Assembly (NCBI GenBank): GCA_902552705.1
Contig: CACDHZ010000001.1
Location: 1 to 33,593, forward strand
DNA length: 33,593 nt
Direction of reading: 5' to 3'
DNA from: an uncultured Pelagibacteraceae bacterium
Lineage (GTDB): Bacteria; Pseudomonadota; Alphaproteobacteria; Pelagibacterales; Pelagibacteraceae
How positions within the stretch are numbered: the stretch's first letter is position 1; each line of letters begins with the position of its first letter. The translations under genes and the position numbers were made by a program. Shown piece after piece: positions 8,161 through 18,123 of the stretch. The notes under the pieces are model-generated. The model saw nothing but the letters and a program-made list of their open reading frames with translations. It made no database searches and was not told where the DNA came from.

Positions 8161-9489
8161 ATGAGTCAAAAAATTTTTATTAAAACCTTTGGATGTCAAA
8201 TGAATGAATACGACTCTAACCGTATTTATGATACTGTAAAAAAAATTGGCTTCAACAAAACAAACAATTATGAAGATGCTAATTGTTTTCTTTTAAATAC
8301 TTGCCACATTAGAGATAAAGCTAAAGAAAAGGTTTACCACGAAATAGGAAGAGTCAAAAAGTTATTTAGATCAAAAAAAAAACCTTTGGTTATTGTTGCA
8401 GGTTGTGTTGCTCAAGCAGAAAATGAAGAAATGCTAAAGAGAGAACCTTTTATAGATTTAGTTATTGGTCCCCAGTCTTATCATAAAATTAATAATACGA
8501 TATTGAACCATATAAGAAAAAAGAAAAAAATAGAGGAAACAGAATTTGATGCAATTTCTAAATTTGAATATTTAAGTAAAATTGATAATAACACAAAAAA
8601 AGTTTCTTCATTCTTAACTATTCAGGAGGGATGTGATAAATTCTGTCATTTTTGTGTTGTGCCATACACAAGAGGCCCTGAATATTCAAGACCATTCAAA
8701 CAAATTTTAGATGAAGCTAAATATTTAATTGATAATGGTGTTAAAGAGATAATTTTATTGGGTCAAAATGTTAATGCTTATAACAATGAAGGTTTTAAGT
8801 TATCAGATTTAATTTTAGAAATTGAAAAATTTTCGAGTGTCGAGAGAATTAGATATACAACTTCACATCCAAAAGATATGACGGATGATTTAATAGAAGT
8901 TTATAAGAATTCCAAAAAATTGATGCCACTAGTTCATTTGCCAGTTCAAAGTGGATCAGACAAAATCTTAAATCTTATGAACAGAAAACATAGTATCAAA
9001 GAATATTTAAATACATTTGATAAGTTGATAAAAATCAATTCAAATATAAAGTTTTCTAGTGATTTTATTATTGGTTATCCTGGTGAAGAAAAACAAGATT
9101 TTGAAAATACGCTAGAGCTCATCAAAAAAATTAGGTTTATCAATTCGTATTCATTTATTTTTAGTCCAAGACCAGGGACTGTAGCTGCGGATTTAAAATT
9201 AACAGAAAAAAAAATTTCTATGGAAAGATTAGAAGAAATTCAAAATTTATTATTTGAAAATCAAATAAATATAAATAAATCTTTAGAAAATAATACAATT
9301 AATGTTTTGGTAGAAAACCTTACTGACAATAAAACACAAGTTTTTGGAAGATCCGAATATATGACATCAGTAATTTTTGATGGCAAAAAGGAAGATATTG
9401 GAAAAATTTTGCCAGTAAGAATAAAACAAAGTAATAGAAGTACTTTATTTGGTGAGTCAACTATTAATTCCAATAAGAGGGTAGCATAA
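8161..9489 (+). CDS. miaB: tRNA-2-methylthio-N6-dimethylallyladenosine synthase MiaB
   Basis: Radical-SAM methylthiotransferase that adds the 2-methylthio group to i6A37 of tRNAs reading codons that start with U. The N-terminal MTTase domain supplies auxiliary-cluster cysteines C12 (FGCQMNEYDS), C48 (TCHIRDKA) and C82 (AGCVAQ). The radical SAM triad is C158, C162 and C165 (GCDKFCHFCVVPYTRG). A C-terminal TRAM domain covers roughly the last 65 residues. The length of 442 residues is usual. The ATG directly abuts the fur stop codon, with no spacer, so translation is probably coupled. A TTG-started phoH follows. Confidence 0.97.
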   Translation: MSQKIFIKTFGCQMNEYDSNRIYDTVKKIGFNKTNNYEDANCFLLNTCHIRDKAKEKVYHEIGRVKKLFRSKKKPLVIVAGCVAQAENEEMLKREPFIDLVIGPQSYHKINNTILNHIRKKKKIEETEFDAISKFEYLSKIDNNTKKVSSFLTIQEGCDKFCHFCVVPYTRGPEYSRPFKQILDEAKYLIDNGVKEIILLGQNVNAYNNEGFKLSDLILEIEKFSSVERIRYTTSHPKDMTDDLIEVYKNSKKLMPLVHLPVQSGSDKILNLMNRKHSIKEYLNTFDKLIKINSNIKFSSDFIIGYPGEEKQDFENTLELIKKIRFINSYSFIFSPRPGTVAADLKLTEKKISMERLEEIQNLLFENQININKSLENNTINVLVENLTDNKTQVFGRSEYMTSVIFDGKKEDIGKILPVRIKQSNRSTLFGESTINSNKRVA

Positions 9490-9491
9490 AA

Positions 9492-10499
9492 TTGAGTAGC
9501 TTAACTAAAAAAAATTTAGACTCATCATTAAAGTTTGTTTATTCAGATAATAACTCATTAAGTGTTATATTTCATGATAATGATTTATTAATGGGTGTAG
9601 TTGGTGAGTTTAATGAAAACTTAAAAGAGCTAGAGAAACTTACTAATACAAATTTATATTCTAGAGGTAATTCTATTTTGATAAAATCAACTTTAGAAAA
9701 AAATGAAATAACAAAAAATGCTATTCAATTTTTAGTGAATCAATTTATTAATAATGGTAGTATAGAAAAAAAAGATATAATCTCTTCAGTAGATAAATTT
9801 ATGATACATGAAAAAGTTAAAAATAATAATGTTACAGATATAATTAAGACTCCAAAAAAATCTATTATACCAAGATCTGAAAGACAAAAAAAATATGTTA
9901 GAGCCTTAAGGCAAAATGACATTGTAATATCTGCAGGACCAGCTGGGACTGGAAAAACATTTTTAGCTGTTGCAGTTGGCCTTACAATGTTGCTTGAAAA
10001 AAAAATTGAAAGAATAATTTTATCTAGGCCAGCAGTTGAGGCTGGTGAAAGGTTAGGTTTTTTGCCAGGAGATATGAAAGAAAAAGTCGATCCTTATTTA
10101 AGACCATTATATGACTCTCTTTATGACTTATTTGATTTTGAAAAAATACAAAGAATGATCGAGATTGGTGATATTGAAATTGCTCCACTAGCTTTCATGA
10201 GAGGAAGGACACTAAAAAATTCTTTTGCTATTTTAGATGAGGCACAAAATGCGACTGATACGCAAATTAAGATGTTTTTAACACGTATTGGAGAAAATTC
10301 TAAAATTGTTGTTAATGGAGATCCAACACAAATAGACTTACCAAATAAAAGCATGTCTGGCTTAGTTAGATCAAAAGAATTATTAGGCCATCTATCAGAA
10401 ATATCAGTTGTTGATTTTGATCATTCAGATGTTGTAAGGCACCCACTTGTTACAAAAATAGTAAAAGCTTATTCAGATAAAAAAATGAATAATGATTAA
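9492..10499 (+). CDS. PhoH-like ATPase (YbeZ family)
   Basis: P-loop ATPase of the PhoH/YbeZ family, found next to and functionally linked with the RNase YbeY in RNA metabolism. It has an N-terminal region of about 120 residues, then the core: GPAGTGKTFLAVAVG (Walker A), RPAVEAGERLGFLPGD and FAILDEAQNATDTQIKMFLTRIG (Walker B). The start is TTG two bases after the miaB stop; the next in-frame candidates would cut conserved N-terminal sequence. The gene overlaps ybeY by eight bases, implying translational coupling. The length of 335 residues fits the family. It should not be confused with the phosphate-regulated E. coli PhoH; nothing here indicates phosphate control. Confidence 0.93.
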   Translation: MSSLTKKNLDSSLKFVYSDNNSLSVIFHDNDLLMGVVGEFNENLKELEKLTNTNLYSRGNSILIKSTLEKNEITKNAIQFLVNQFINNGSIEKKDIISSVDKFMIHEKVKNNNVTDIIKTPKKSIIPRSERQKKYVRALRQNDIVISAGPAGTGKTFLAVAVGLTMLLEKKIERIILSRPAVEAGERLGFLPGDMKEKVDPYLRPLYDSLYDLFDFEKIQRMIEIGDIEIAPLAFMRGRTLKNSFAILDEAQNATDTQIKMFLTRIGENSKIVVNGDPTQIDLPNKSMSGLVRSKELLGHLSEISVVDFDHSDVVRHPLVTKIVKAYSDKKMNND

Positions 10500-10926
10500 A
10501 GCAAATATAATTTTAGATTCTTCTAAATGGAAAAATAAAATAAAAAATCCAAATAATTACTTTAAAAAAAAATTAATTAAATTATCTAAAATTCCTTATT
10601 TAAAAAAAAAAAAACAAGAATTTTCAATACTTCTAACAAATAATAAGAAGATAAAAGATTTAAATTATAAATTTAGAAAAAAAAATAAACCAACAGATGT
10701 GTTGTCATTTCAATCTAATGATAAAGATTATATCGGTGATATAGCGATAAGTTATGAAATGATTAATAGGAAATCAAAATTATCAAATTTTTTTTTAGAA
10801 TTAGATAAAATTTGGATACATGGATATTTTCACTTAAATGGATATGACCATAAAAAAATAAAAGACTTTAAAAAAATGGTTAAAAAAGAAAATTTGGTTT
10901 TAAGTTATCTTTATAAAATAAATTGA
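10492..10926 (+). CDS. ybeY: Endoribonuclease YbeY (16S rRNA maturation and quality control)
   Basis: Zinc-dependent endoribonuclease acting in 16S rRNA 3'-end maturation and ribosome quality control. The defining three-histidine motif H-G-x-x-H-L-x-G-Y-D-H is intact (HGYFHLNGYDHKK), and the preceding block NKPTDVLSFQS is also typical. The 144-residue length is near the lower end for the family. It overlaps phoH by eight bases upstream and ends in a TGATG junction with lnt. Many Alphaproteobacteria carry a CorC/TlyC-type gene between ybeY and lnt; none is present here. Confidence 0.94.
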   Translation: MIKANIILDSSKWKNKIKNPNNYFKKKLIKLSKIPYLKKKKQEFSILLTNNKKIKDLNYKFRKKNKPTDVLSFQSNDKDYIGDIAISYEMINRKSKLSNFFLELDKIWIHGYFHLNGYDHKKIKDFKKMVKKENLVLSYLYKIN

Positions 10927-12449
10927 TGTTTCTATTACAAAATAAAATATCTACTTATATAATTCCTTTTGTCTTAGGACTAACAACTTCTTTTAGTCTT
11001 CCTCCATACAATCTTTTTTTTATAAATTTTTTAACTTTTCCGTTTCTTCTAATTTATTTAATTTATAATTATAAAAAAGGGAAAGTAACATCTTTCAAAA
11101 TTGGTTTGATGTTTGGATTTGGTTATTTCATTTCTAATTTATATTGGATCACGAATGCTCTAACCTTTGAAGAAAATTTTAAACCCTTAATACCATTTGC
11201 TTTAATATTAATTCCTTTATTTTTAGGAAGCTTCTATGGAGTAGCAACGTTTTTATCTTCTTTTTTTTCTTTAGATAAAAAATTTTCTTCAGTACTAATT
11301 TTTTCATTTTTTTTTTCTTTAATCGAGTTTATTAGAAGTTTTATTTTAGGTGGATTTCCATGGAACTTAATAGCATTTTCTTGGACAAATAATATAAATT
11401 TTTTACAAATTCTTTCAATTGTTGGCACTTATTCTTTCAACTTATTAAGTATAACTTTTTTTTTATTACCAACTGTTATTTTTTTTAATTATAAAAAGAC
11501 TACAAAATTAATCTTTTTATTTTTTATTTTTACAACATTATTTTTAAATTTTCTTTATGGATCATTTATTTTAAAAAAAAATAATCAAATAAATGAAGTA
11601 AATTTAGATTTTTCAATAAAAATAATTTCACCTGATATCGATATCAATAGGTATTTTCAAAATGAAGAAATTGAAAAAATAATTTTAGAATTAGTAAAAA
11701 TAAGTAATCCAAATGAGTTAGAAAAAACTGTTTTTATTTTTCCAGAAGGTGTTCTCCCCAATATATATTTAGAAGATCTGAAAAATTATAGTTATATTTT
11801 TGAAAAAAATTATTCGAAAAAACATAAAATTATTATGGGAATAAATAGCAAAGACGATATAGAAGTATTTAATTCAATGGTGGTTTTAGATAATAATTTA
11901 AATATTTTAGATCAGTATAATAAAAATAAATTGGTCCCCTTTGGAGAATATTTACCTTTTGAAAACTTATTAAAAAAATTAGGAATTAAAAAGATTACCC
12001 AAGGGTATGGTTCCTTTGCGATGGATAATAAACGAAATATGATAAATATTGATAATATAAATTTTCTACCTTTAATATGTTATGAAATAATTTATTCGGG
12101 AAATATTAATAAAACAAACAGTAATTTTGATTTCATATTGAATATATCTGAGGATGGTTGGTTTGGTAATTCTGTAGGACCTATTCAGCATTTTTCACAT
12201 TCTATATTTAGATCCATAGAAGAAGGAAAAAATTTAATTCGTTCAGCAAACAATGGTATTTCAGCATTTATTAACTCAAATGGGGAGATAATAGAATATA
12301 TAGAATCAACTGAGAAGGGAGTTATTGAGATTAAAAATTTTAAACAATCAAAAAAAACTGTCTTTAGTTCTTTTGGGAATAAGATCTTCTTTTATTTTTT
12401 GCTAATTTATATTACTTTAATTTTTTTTTTAAAAAAAATTAAAAGATGA
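10926..12449 (+). CDS. lnt: Apolipoprotein N-acyltransferase
   Basis: Adds the third acyl chain to the N-terminal cysteine of lipoproteins at the periplasmic face of the inner membrane. The N-terminal part holds several membrane helices, a nitrilase-fold domain covers about residues 230-480, and a final helix ends the protein. The catalytic triad is visible at near E. coli positions (track numbering): E275 in [11 protein letters not shown]336 in [11 protein letters not shown] and C386 in [10 protein letters not shown]. The track starts at a TTG (10923), but the ATG at 10926 forms a TGATG overlap with the ybeY stop and is more likely, giving 507 residues. The last four bases overlap the metK start (ATGA). 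Confidence 0.95.
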   Translation: MFLLQNKISTYIIPFVLGLTTSFSLPPYNLFFINFLTFPFLLIYLIYNYKKGKVTSFKIGLMFGFGYFISNLYWITNALTFEENFKPLIPFALILIPLFLGSFYGVATFLSSFFSLDKKFSSVLIFSFFFSLIEFIRSFILGGFPWNLIAFSWTNNINFLQILSIVGTYSFNLLSITFFLLPTVIFFNYKKTTKLIFLFFIFTTLFLNFLYGSFILKKNNQINEVNLDFSIKIISPDIDINRYFQNEEIEKIILELVKISNPNELEKTVFIFPEGVLPNIYLEDLKNYSYIFEKNYSKKHKIIMGINSKDDIEVFNSMVVLDNNLNILDQYNKNKLVPFGEYLPFENLLKKLGIKKITQGYGSFAMDNKRNMINIDNINFLPLICYEIIYSGNINKTNSNFDFILNISEDGWFGNSVGPIQHFSHSIFRSIEEGKNLIRSANNGISAFINSNGEIIEYIESTEKGVIEIKNFKQSKKTVFSSFGNKIFFYFLLIYITLIFFLKKIKR

Positions 12450-13609
12450 AAAAAAATTATTTATTTACTAGCGAGTCTGTCTCAGAAGGACATCCAGATA
12501 AAGTTTGTGACAGAATATCAGATATGGTTGTAGATACTTTTTTAAGTGGAGAACCTCAATCGAGAGTAGCTTGTGAAACTTTAACAACAACAAATAAAGT
12601 TGTTTTAGCAGGAGAAGTAAGAGGGCCTGAAATTAAAAAAGAGGATTTAATTCAAAAAGTTAGAGAATGTATTAAAGATATAGGTTATGACCAAGAAGGT
12701 TTTAGTTGGAAAGATACTACTAAGGTTGAAGCCCATTTACACTCTCAGTCAGCAGATATAGCGATGGGTGTAGATTCATCAGGAAATAAAGATGAAGGTG
12801 CTGGAGATCAGGGAATTATGTTTGGATATGCGTGTAATGAAACTGATGTTCTAATGCCAGCTCCAATCCATTATTCTCATAGAATTTTAAGACAGATGGC
12901 TGAAGATAGAAAATCAGGAAAGCTAAAAGGAATAGAACCAGATTCAAAAAGTCAAATTACTATTGAGTATAAAGATGGTCTACCTAATGCAGTAAAATCT
13001 GTAGTGATCTCTACACAACATTCGAAAGATGTTGATCTAGCAAAAGTTAAAGAACTATGTATGCCATATATTGAGAGATCTATTCCAAAAAATTTATTAG
13101 GTAATCTCGATGAAAAAGAAATTTATATAAATCCTACAGGAAATTTTGTGATTGGCGGTCCTGATGGAGACAGTGGATTAACAGGAAGAAAAATAATAGT
13201 AGATACATACGGAGGAGCAGCACCACATGGAGGTGGAGCTTTTTCAGGAAAAGATCCTACAAAGGTAGATAGATCAGCAGCTTATGCTTCAAGATATTTA
13301 GCAAAAAATGTTGTTGCTTCAAAGATAGCTGATAAATGTTTAATTCAACTTGCTTATGCAATTGGAGTTTCAAAACCTTTATCAATCTATGTAGATCTTT
13401 TTGATAATGATGAAGAAAAAAATAGACACGTAGAAAAATTAATTAATGATAACTTTGATCTAAGCCCAAGAGGAATTAGAGAAATGTTAGGATTAAACAA
13501 ACCTATATATGAAAAAACTGCAGCATATGGACATTTTGGAAGAGAACCTGGTCCTGATGGCTCATTTTCTTGGGAAAAAACTGATAAAGCAGATATTTTT
13601 AAGAAGTAA
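12446..13609 (+). CDS. metK: S-adenosylmethionine synthase
   Basis: Makes S-adenosylmethionine from methionine and ATP, the methyl donor for UbiE and the radical source for MiaB in this window. Conserved blocks are [34 protein letters not shown] (adenine and methionine binding) and [19 protein letters not shown] (the glycine-rich phosphate loop). The 387-residue length is standard. The start overlaps the lnt stop by four bases, so there is no untranslated leader and no room for a SAM riboswitch here. An intrinsic terminator lies 55 bases past the stop. The frequently adjacent trmB is absent. Confidence 0.97.
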   Translation: MKKNYLFTSESVSEGHPDKVCDRISDMVVDTFLSGEPQSRVACETLTTTNKVVLAGEVRGPEIKKEDLIQKVRECIKDIGYDQEGFSWKDTTKVEAHLHSQSADIAMGVDSSGNKDEGAGDQGIMFGYACNETDVLMPAPIHYSHRILRQMAEDRKSGKLKGIEPDSKSQITIEYKDGLPNAVKSVVISTQHSKDVDLAKVKELCMPYIERSIPKNLLGNLDEKEIYINPTGNFVIGGPDGDSGLTGRKIIVDTYGGAAPHGGGAFSGKDPTKVDRSAAYASRYLAKNVVASKIADKCLIQLAYAIGVSKPLSIYVDLFDNDEEKNRHVEKLINDNFDLSPRGIREMLGLNKPIYEKTAAYGHFGREPGPDGSFSWEKTDKADIFKK

Positions 13610-13664
13610 TTGAGTTGAAAATATAAAAAAAATACATATATTCACTTTACATTGTTAAAATCAC

Positions 13665-13691
13665 AAAATGGGCTCTGGCCCATTTTTTTTT
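13665..13691 (+). terminator. Intrinsic terminator/attenuator between metK and nusA
   Basis: A 9-bp stem (AAAATGGGC pairing with GCCCATTTT) with the four-base loop TCTG runs straight into a nine-base T run (13683-13691). This is the clearest rho-independent terminator in the window. It ends only 14 bases before the nusA start codon, so transcripts reaching nusA from upstream must read through it. It could simply end the tsaB-metK unit or act as an attenuator in a nusA leader. Confidence 0.85.
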
Positions 13692-13705
13692 GGGACTGAC
13701 AAAAT

Positions 13706-15259
13706 ATGTTAAATAGAAGATCTGATAAGTTAGAATTACTTAGAATAGCTGAGGCAGTAGCTTTAGAAAAATCTATAGATAAGGAATTAATCATAGAGTC
13801 CATGGAAACAGGAATTGCTAAAGCGGCCAAATCTAAATTTGGTCAAGATAATGAAATTAAAGTTTTAATTAATCGAGATAATGGTGATATTGGAATTTTT
13901 AGAAAACTAATTATTGTTGAAAAACCAGAAAATACCAACATAGAAATAACTCTTCAAGACGCAATAAGCTTGAATGCACAAAATAGTGGTAAAAAAATAG
14001 GTGATGAAATTTTACAACCTTTACCATCTTTTGATTTTGGAAGAATAGCTGCTCAAACAGCAAAACAAGTAATAAGTTCTAATGTAAGAGAAGCTGAACG
14101 TGAGAGACAGTATAATGATTTTATAGATAAAAAAGATACTATTTTAAGTGGTATTGTTAAAAGATTAGAATTTGGAAACGTAATTGTAGACTTAGGAAGA
14201 ACTGAAGCAATTATCCAAAAAAATGAAATGATACCTAGAGAAAATATTAAAGCAGGTGATAGGGTTAAAGCATATTGTTATGATGTAAAAAGAGAAACTA
14301 GGGGGCAACAGATATTTTTATCAAGAGCTCATCCAAAATTCATGGAAGGTTTATTTATTCAAGAAGTACCAGAAATTTATGATGGTTTAATAGAAATTAA
14401 ATCATCTGCTAGAGATCCTGGAAGTAGAGCTAAAATTTGTGTTAAAGCTGTTGATACTTCTTTAGATCCAGTTGGAGCATGTGTTGGTATGAGGGGATCT
14501 AGAGTTCAAGCGGTTGTAAATGAATTGCAAGGTGAAAAAATTGATATAGTTAATTGGTCAGAAGATCCAGCGATAGTTGTAGCAAATGCATTATCACCAG
14601 CAGAAGTTCAAAGAGTAAATGTTGACAGCACTGCAAAAAAATTAGATGTAATTTTAACTGAAGAAAATCTTAGTAAAGCAATTGGACGTAGAGGACAAAA
14701 TGTAAGACTTGCTACAAAATTATTAAATTATGAAATTAATATTATGACTGATGCTGAAGACTCAGAAAGAAGACAGGCTGAATTTAAGGAAAAAACAGAA
14801 AATTTTGTAAAAAATCTTGAACTAGATGAAACTTTAGGTCAATTACTTGTGGCTGAGGGATTTTCTTCTATCTCAGACATTAAAGACAGTACACCTGAAA
14901 ATTTAATCAAAATTGAAGGTATAGAGGAAGAGACTGCTATAGCATTGATAGAGAGAGCTAAAGAATTTTATTTAAAAGATCAGGAAGATATTACAAAAAG
15001 AATTAAAGATTTAGGTTTGCAAGATGATCTAATAAATCATAAAGGACTTACACCAGGTATGTTAGTTACTTTAGGAGAACAGAAAATTTTAAAATTAGAA
15101 GATTTTGCTGACCTTGCGTCTGATGAACTTACTGGTGATTACGATATTGTAAAAGGAGAAAGAATTAAAATTCAAGGGTATCTTGAGGATTTTGCATTAT
15201 CAAAAGCAGAAGCTGATGAGTTAATCATGTCGGCGAGAAAAATAGTTTATAAAGATTGA
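13706..15259 (+). CDS. nusA: Transcription termination/antitermination factor NusA
   Basis: Binds RNA polymerase and RNA, and modulates pausing, intrinsic termination and rRNA antitermination. Domains in order: N-terminal polymerase-binding region (1-125), S1 (about 135-200, GIVKRLEFGNVIVDLGRTEAI), KH1 (GACVGMRGSRVQAVVNEL, about 257), KH2 (AIGRRGQNVRLATKLL, about 325) and two C-terminal acidic or HhH-like repeats (from about 370). The length of 517 residues is typical for proteobacterial NusA. It heads the nusA-infB-rbfA-rpsO-pnp run. In most proteobacteria rimP precedes nusA and ylxR often follows; neither is here. The start lies 14 bases after a terminator hairpin, which suggests feedback through termination. 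Confidence 0.96.
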   Translation: MLNRRSDKLELLRIAEAVALEKSIDKELIIESMETGIAKAAKSKFGQDNEIKVLINRDNGDIGIFRKLIIVEKPENTNIEITLQDAISLNAQNSGKKIGDEILQPLPSFDFGRIAAQTAKQVISSNVREAERERQYNDFIDKKDTILSGIVKRLEFGNVIVDLGRTEAIIQKNEMIPRENIKAGDRVKAYCYDVKRETRGQQIFLSRAHPKFMEGLFIQEVPEIYDGLIEIKSSARDPGSRAKICVKAVDTSLDPVGACVGMRGSRVQAVVNELQGEKIDIVNWSEDPAIVVANALSPAEVQRVNVDSTAKKLDVILTEENLSKAIGRRGQNVRLATKLLNYEINIMTDAEDSERRQAEFKEKTENFVKNLELDETLGQLLVAEGFSSISDIKDSTPENLIKIEGIEEETAIALIERAKEFYLKDQEDITKRIKDLGLQDDLINHKGLTPGMLVTLGEQKILKLEDFADLASDELTGDYDIVKGERIKIQGYLEDFALSKAEADELIMSARKIVYKD

Positions 15260-15269
15260 GTAATGAAAT

Positions 15270-17486
15270 ATGGACAAGAAAAAATCAAAATTAACACTTT
15301 CAGGCATTGCCAAGAAATCAATAAAGAATATAGAACTTGCAAAAACTAAAAGTAAAAATTCTGTTATAATTGAAAAAAAAACTAATAAGTTTGTTTCAAG
15401 AACAAATTTAAATAAATCATCAAGTTTTAAGCCTAAAGTAGCCTCTCATTCTAAAGGTGGCTTTAATCCAAGAACTGGAGGATCAGCTTTTAAACCTTCA
15501 CTTCCAATTACTAATGACTATGAAAAACGTAAATTAGCAGAACAAAGAGCAACTAGAAGACTTAAGGGTGACACTTTAGAAAAAGGAAAATCTGATACAA
15601 AAAAGAGAGAGAGAAAATTAACTGTTTCACAAGCTTTAAGTGATGAAATTGAAGCTCGAACAAGAAGTTTGGCTTCACTTAAAAGAGCAAAGTTAAAAGA
15701 AAATAAAGAACTTTCTAAAAAAGAAATTCAAGAAAATTTAAAACCAATAAAAAGAGATGTAAATATTCCTGAAGCTATTACTGTAAGAGAGCTAGCAAAT
15801 AGAATGGCCGAACAATCAAGCAATGTTATTAAGCATTTATTCGAAATGGGTGTAACCGTAACAATTAACCAAACACTTGCTTCAGACACTGCAGAGTATT
15901 TAGTAAAAGAATTTGGTCATAATCCAATACGAGAGGAAAAAGCAGAGGAAATTATAAAAAAGATTAAAGAAACAAGATCTGAAAATTTAAAAAATAGACC
16001 TCCGATAGTAACTGTCATGGGACACGTAGATCATGGTAAAACATCAGTTTTAGATGTATTAAGAAGCGCTAATGTTGTATCTGGAGAGTTTGGAGGAATA
16101 ACTCAACACATTGGTGCCTATCAAATAGAACATCAATCAAATAAGATTACTTTTATAGATACACCTGGCCATGCTGCTTTTACTGAGATGAGAGCAAGAG
16201 GGTCAAAACTGACTGATGTTGTGGTATTAGTTGTAGCAGCTGATGATGGCGTAAAACCACAAACAATAGAGTCAATTAAACATGCTAAGGCTGCTAATGT
16301 TCCAATTGTAGTAGCAATCAATAAATGTGACTTACCTGATGCAGATCCACAAAAAATTAAAAATCAACTTTTAGAATATGAACTGATTGCTGAAGAGTTG
16401 TCAGGCGATACTTTAATGGTTGAAATTTCTGCAAAAACAAAAAAAAATTTAGATAAACTTATTGAGTCAATTTTATTACAATCTGAAATTTTAGATTTAA
16501 AAACAGATTTTGATTCAAAAGCAACAGGTATAGTTTTAGAGTCAAAGATTGATGTAGGTAGAGGAGCAGTAGCAACAGTAGTAGTTACATCAGGTACGAT
16601 TAAAAAGGGTGATTTTTTTGTTAGTGGTTTAAAATGGGGCAAGGTAAGAGCTTTAATTAATGATAAAGGACAAAATGTTGATGAAGCTACGCCATCTTCA
16701 CCTGTTGAAATTTTAGGTATTAATGGTGCAGCTAAATCTGGAGATGATTTTATTGTTTTAGATACAGAAAAAGAAGCAAAAACTTTAAGTGAAAACAGAG
16801 CTGAAGAAAATAAAAATACTGGAAACCCATTAACTTTTGTAACACAAGATTCTGCATTTACAGACAAATCTGTTGATGAATTAAATATTATTGTAAAATC
16901 AGATGTACATGGATCATCTGAGGCAATTAAAAGTGCTATCAATCAAATTTTACATGATGAAGTTAAACCAAAAATTATTTTATCAGATATTGGAATGGTA
17001 ACCGAAACCGATGTTACATTAGCAAAAGCATCAAACGCAGTTTTGATTGCTTTCAATGTAAAACCAAGCAAAGAAGCAAAAAAATTAGCAGAAAATGAAA
17101 AAATAAATATTGCCACATATAATATAATTTATGAGGTTTTAGATTATATTAAGCAGAAGATGTCTGGTTTACTTGCTCCTGATGTTCAAGAAAATGTTAC
17201 TGGAACCGCTCAAATTTTAGAAATTTTTAAAGTTTCAGGCACAGGAAAAGTTGCGGGATCTAAAGTTTTAGAAGGAGAAATATCTAGTGGATCAAATGCA
17301 AGAGTTATTCGAGATGGAACAATTATTTATACTGGTAAAATTAGCACGATTTTTAGAGAAAAAAATCAAGCTAAACAGGTTAGTAATGGTCAAGAGTGTG
17401 GAATAACGCTTAAAGACTTTATAGATTTTCAAAAAAACGATACAATAGAGGCCTTTAAAACTGTCTCAACAGAAAGAATGGTATAA
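15270..17486 (+). CDS. infB: Translation initiation factor IF-2
   Basis: GTPase that brings fMet-tRNA to the 30S subunit and promotes subunit joining. Residues 1-165 are basic, low-complexity and poorly conserved; an IF2_N domain follows ([30 protein letters not shown]). The G domain has GHVDHGKTS (G1, about 251), DTPGHAAF (G3, about 297), NKCD (G4, about 350) and SAK (G5). Two beta-barrel domains and the C-terminal fMet-tRNA-binding domain follow. At 738 residues it is shorter than E. coli IF2-alpha, mostly through a reduced N-terminal extension. It starts ten bases after nusA and overlaps rbfA by one base. The 192-residue minus-strand ORF inside it is a shadow. Confidence 0.97.
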   Translation: MDKKKSKLTLSGIAKKSIKNIELAKTKSKNSVIIEKKTNKFVSRTNLNKSSSFKPKVASHSKGGFNPRTGGSAFKPSLPITNDYEKRKLAEQRATRRLKGDTLEKGKSDTKKRERKLTVSQALSDEIEARTRSLASLKRAKLKENKELSKKEIQENLKPIKRDVNIPEAITVRELANRMAEQSSNVIKHLFEMGVTVTINQTLASDTAEYLVKEFGHNPIREEKAEEIIKKIKETRSENLKNRPPIVTVMGHVDHGKTSVLDVLRSANVVSGEFGGITQHIGAYQIEHQSNKITFIDTPGHAAFTEMRARGSKLTDVVVLVVAADDGVKPQTIESIKHAKAANVPIVVAINKCDLPDADPQKIKNQLLEYELIAEELSGDTLMVEISAKTKKNLDKLIESILLQSEILDLKTDFDSKATGIVLESKIDVGRGAVATVVVTSGTIKKGDFFVSGLKWGKVRALINDKGQNVDEATPSSPVEILGINGAAKSGDDFIVLDTEKEAKTLSENRAEENKNTGNPLTFVTQDSAFTDKSVDELNIIVKSDVHGSSEAIKSAINQILHDEVKPKIILSDIGMVTETDVTLAKASNAVLIAFNVKPSKEAKKLAENEKINIATYNIIYEVLDYIKQKMSGLLAPDVQENVTGTAQILEIFKVSGTGKVAGSKVLEGEISSGSNARVIRDGTIIYTGKISTIFREKNQAKQVSNGQECGITLKDFIDFQKNDTIEAFKTVSTERMV

Positions 17487-17854
17487 TGGCTGATAGAATA
17501 GGTAAACCAGTGTCACAGAGACAATTACGAGTTGGAGAGATGATTAAGCAATCTTTAGGCATGATTTTTTCTAGAAATGAAGCTAAGGTTCCAAATTTAG
17601 AAACAAATACAATTACAGTCACTGAAGTAAAAATGAGTCAAGATCTTAAAATAGCCAAAGCTTATGTATTACCTTTAGGAGGAAAGGATACAGAGGAAGT
17701 CATTGAGAAATTAAAAGAATATTCTTTTTTAATCAGAAAAGTTTTGTCAAAAAAAATAATTACAAAGTATTTACCTAAAATTATTTTTGCAAAAGATGAC
17801 TCTTTTGAATACGCAGAAAAAATAGAAAATTTAATTAAACAATCAAATAAATAG
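17486..17854 (+). CDS. rbfA: 30S ribosome-binding factor A
   Basis: Assembly factor for the 30S subunit, needed for 16S 5'-end maturation. The N-terminus RQLRVGEMIKQSLGMIFSR and the block ITVTEVKMSQDLKIAKAYVLPLGG are typical of RbfA, whose KH-like fold occupies most of the protein. The length of 122 residues is standard. It joins infB by a one-base TAATG overlap. In the canonical operon truB (tRNA pseudouridine 55 synthase) follows; here rpsO begins 12 bases after the stop, so truB is absent from this locus. Confidence 0.93.
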   Translation: MADRIGKPVSQRQLRVGEMIKQSLGMIFSRNEAKVPNLETNTITVTEVKMSQDLKIAKAYVLPLGGKDTEEVIEKLKEYSFLIRKVLSKKIITKYLPKIIFAKDDSFEYAEKIENLIKQSNK

Positions 17855-17866
17855 GAAAATAAAAAT

Positions 17867-18115
17867 ATGACAAAAAAAATAGAGGGATTAAAATTACACA
17901 GTAGTGACACTGGTTCTTCAGAAATACAAATTGCATTGTTAACTGACAAAATTGAAATTCTTTCAAAACATATTGACAAATTTAAAAAAGATAAGCATTC
18001 GTCAGTAGGATTGTTAAGAGCGGTAAATAGAAGAAAAAAATTGTTGGAATACCTTAAAAAAAATAAAGTGGATTCTTACAAAAATGTGCTGTCGAAATTG
18101 AATTTAAGAAAATAG
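17867..18115 (+). CDS. rpsO: 30S ribosomal protein S15
   Basis: Primary 16S rRNA-binding protein of the 30S platform. The block HSSDTGSSEIQIALLTDKIEILSKHI and the conserved KDKHSSVGLLRAVNRRKKLLEYLKK identify S15. At 82 residues it is a few shorter than the usual 88-89, with the reduction at the N-terminus (MTKKIEGLKLH). The conserved RR after DxHS is replaced by SV, a mild departure from the consensus. It lies between rbfA and pnp; the 58 bases to pnp contain a pentanucleotide repeat. Confidence 0.95.
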   Translation: MTKKIEGLKLHSSDTGSSEIQIALLTDKIEILSKHIDKFKKDKHSSVGLLRAVNRRKKLLEYLKKNKVDSYKNVLSKLNLRK

Positions 18116-18123
18116 AAATCAAG

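Noticed and set aside
12400-12446. SAM riboswitch before metK
   Set aside because: The metK start overlaps the lnt stop by four bases, so no untranslated leader exists in which an aptamer could fold.
16364-16942. 192-residue minus-strand ORF
   Set aside because: It lies wholly inside infB, whose frame encodes well-conserved IF-2 domains. The antisense frame is open because of codon bias, and its product has no recognisable motif.
17662-17979. 105-residue minus-strand ORF across rbfA and rpsO
   Set aside because: It is antisense to two well-supported genes, and no family signature was seen.
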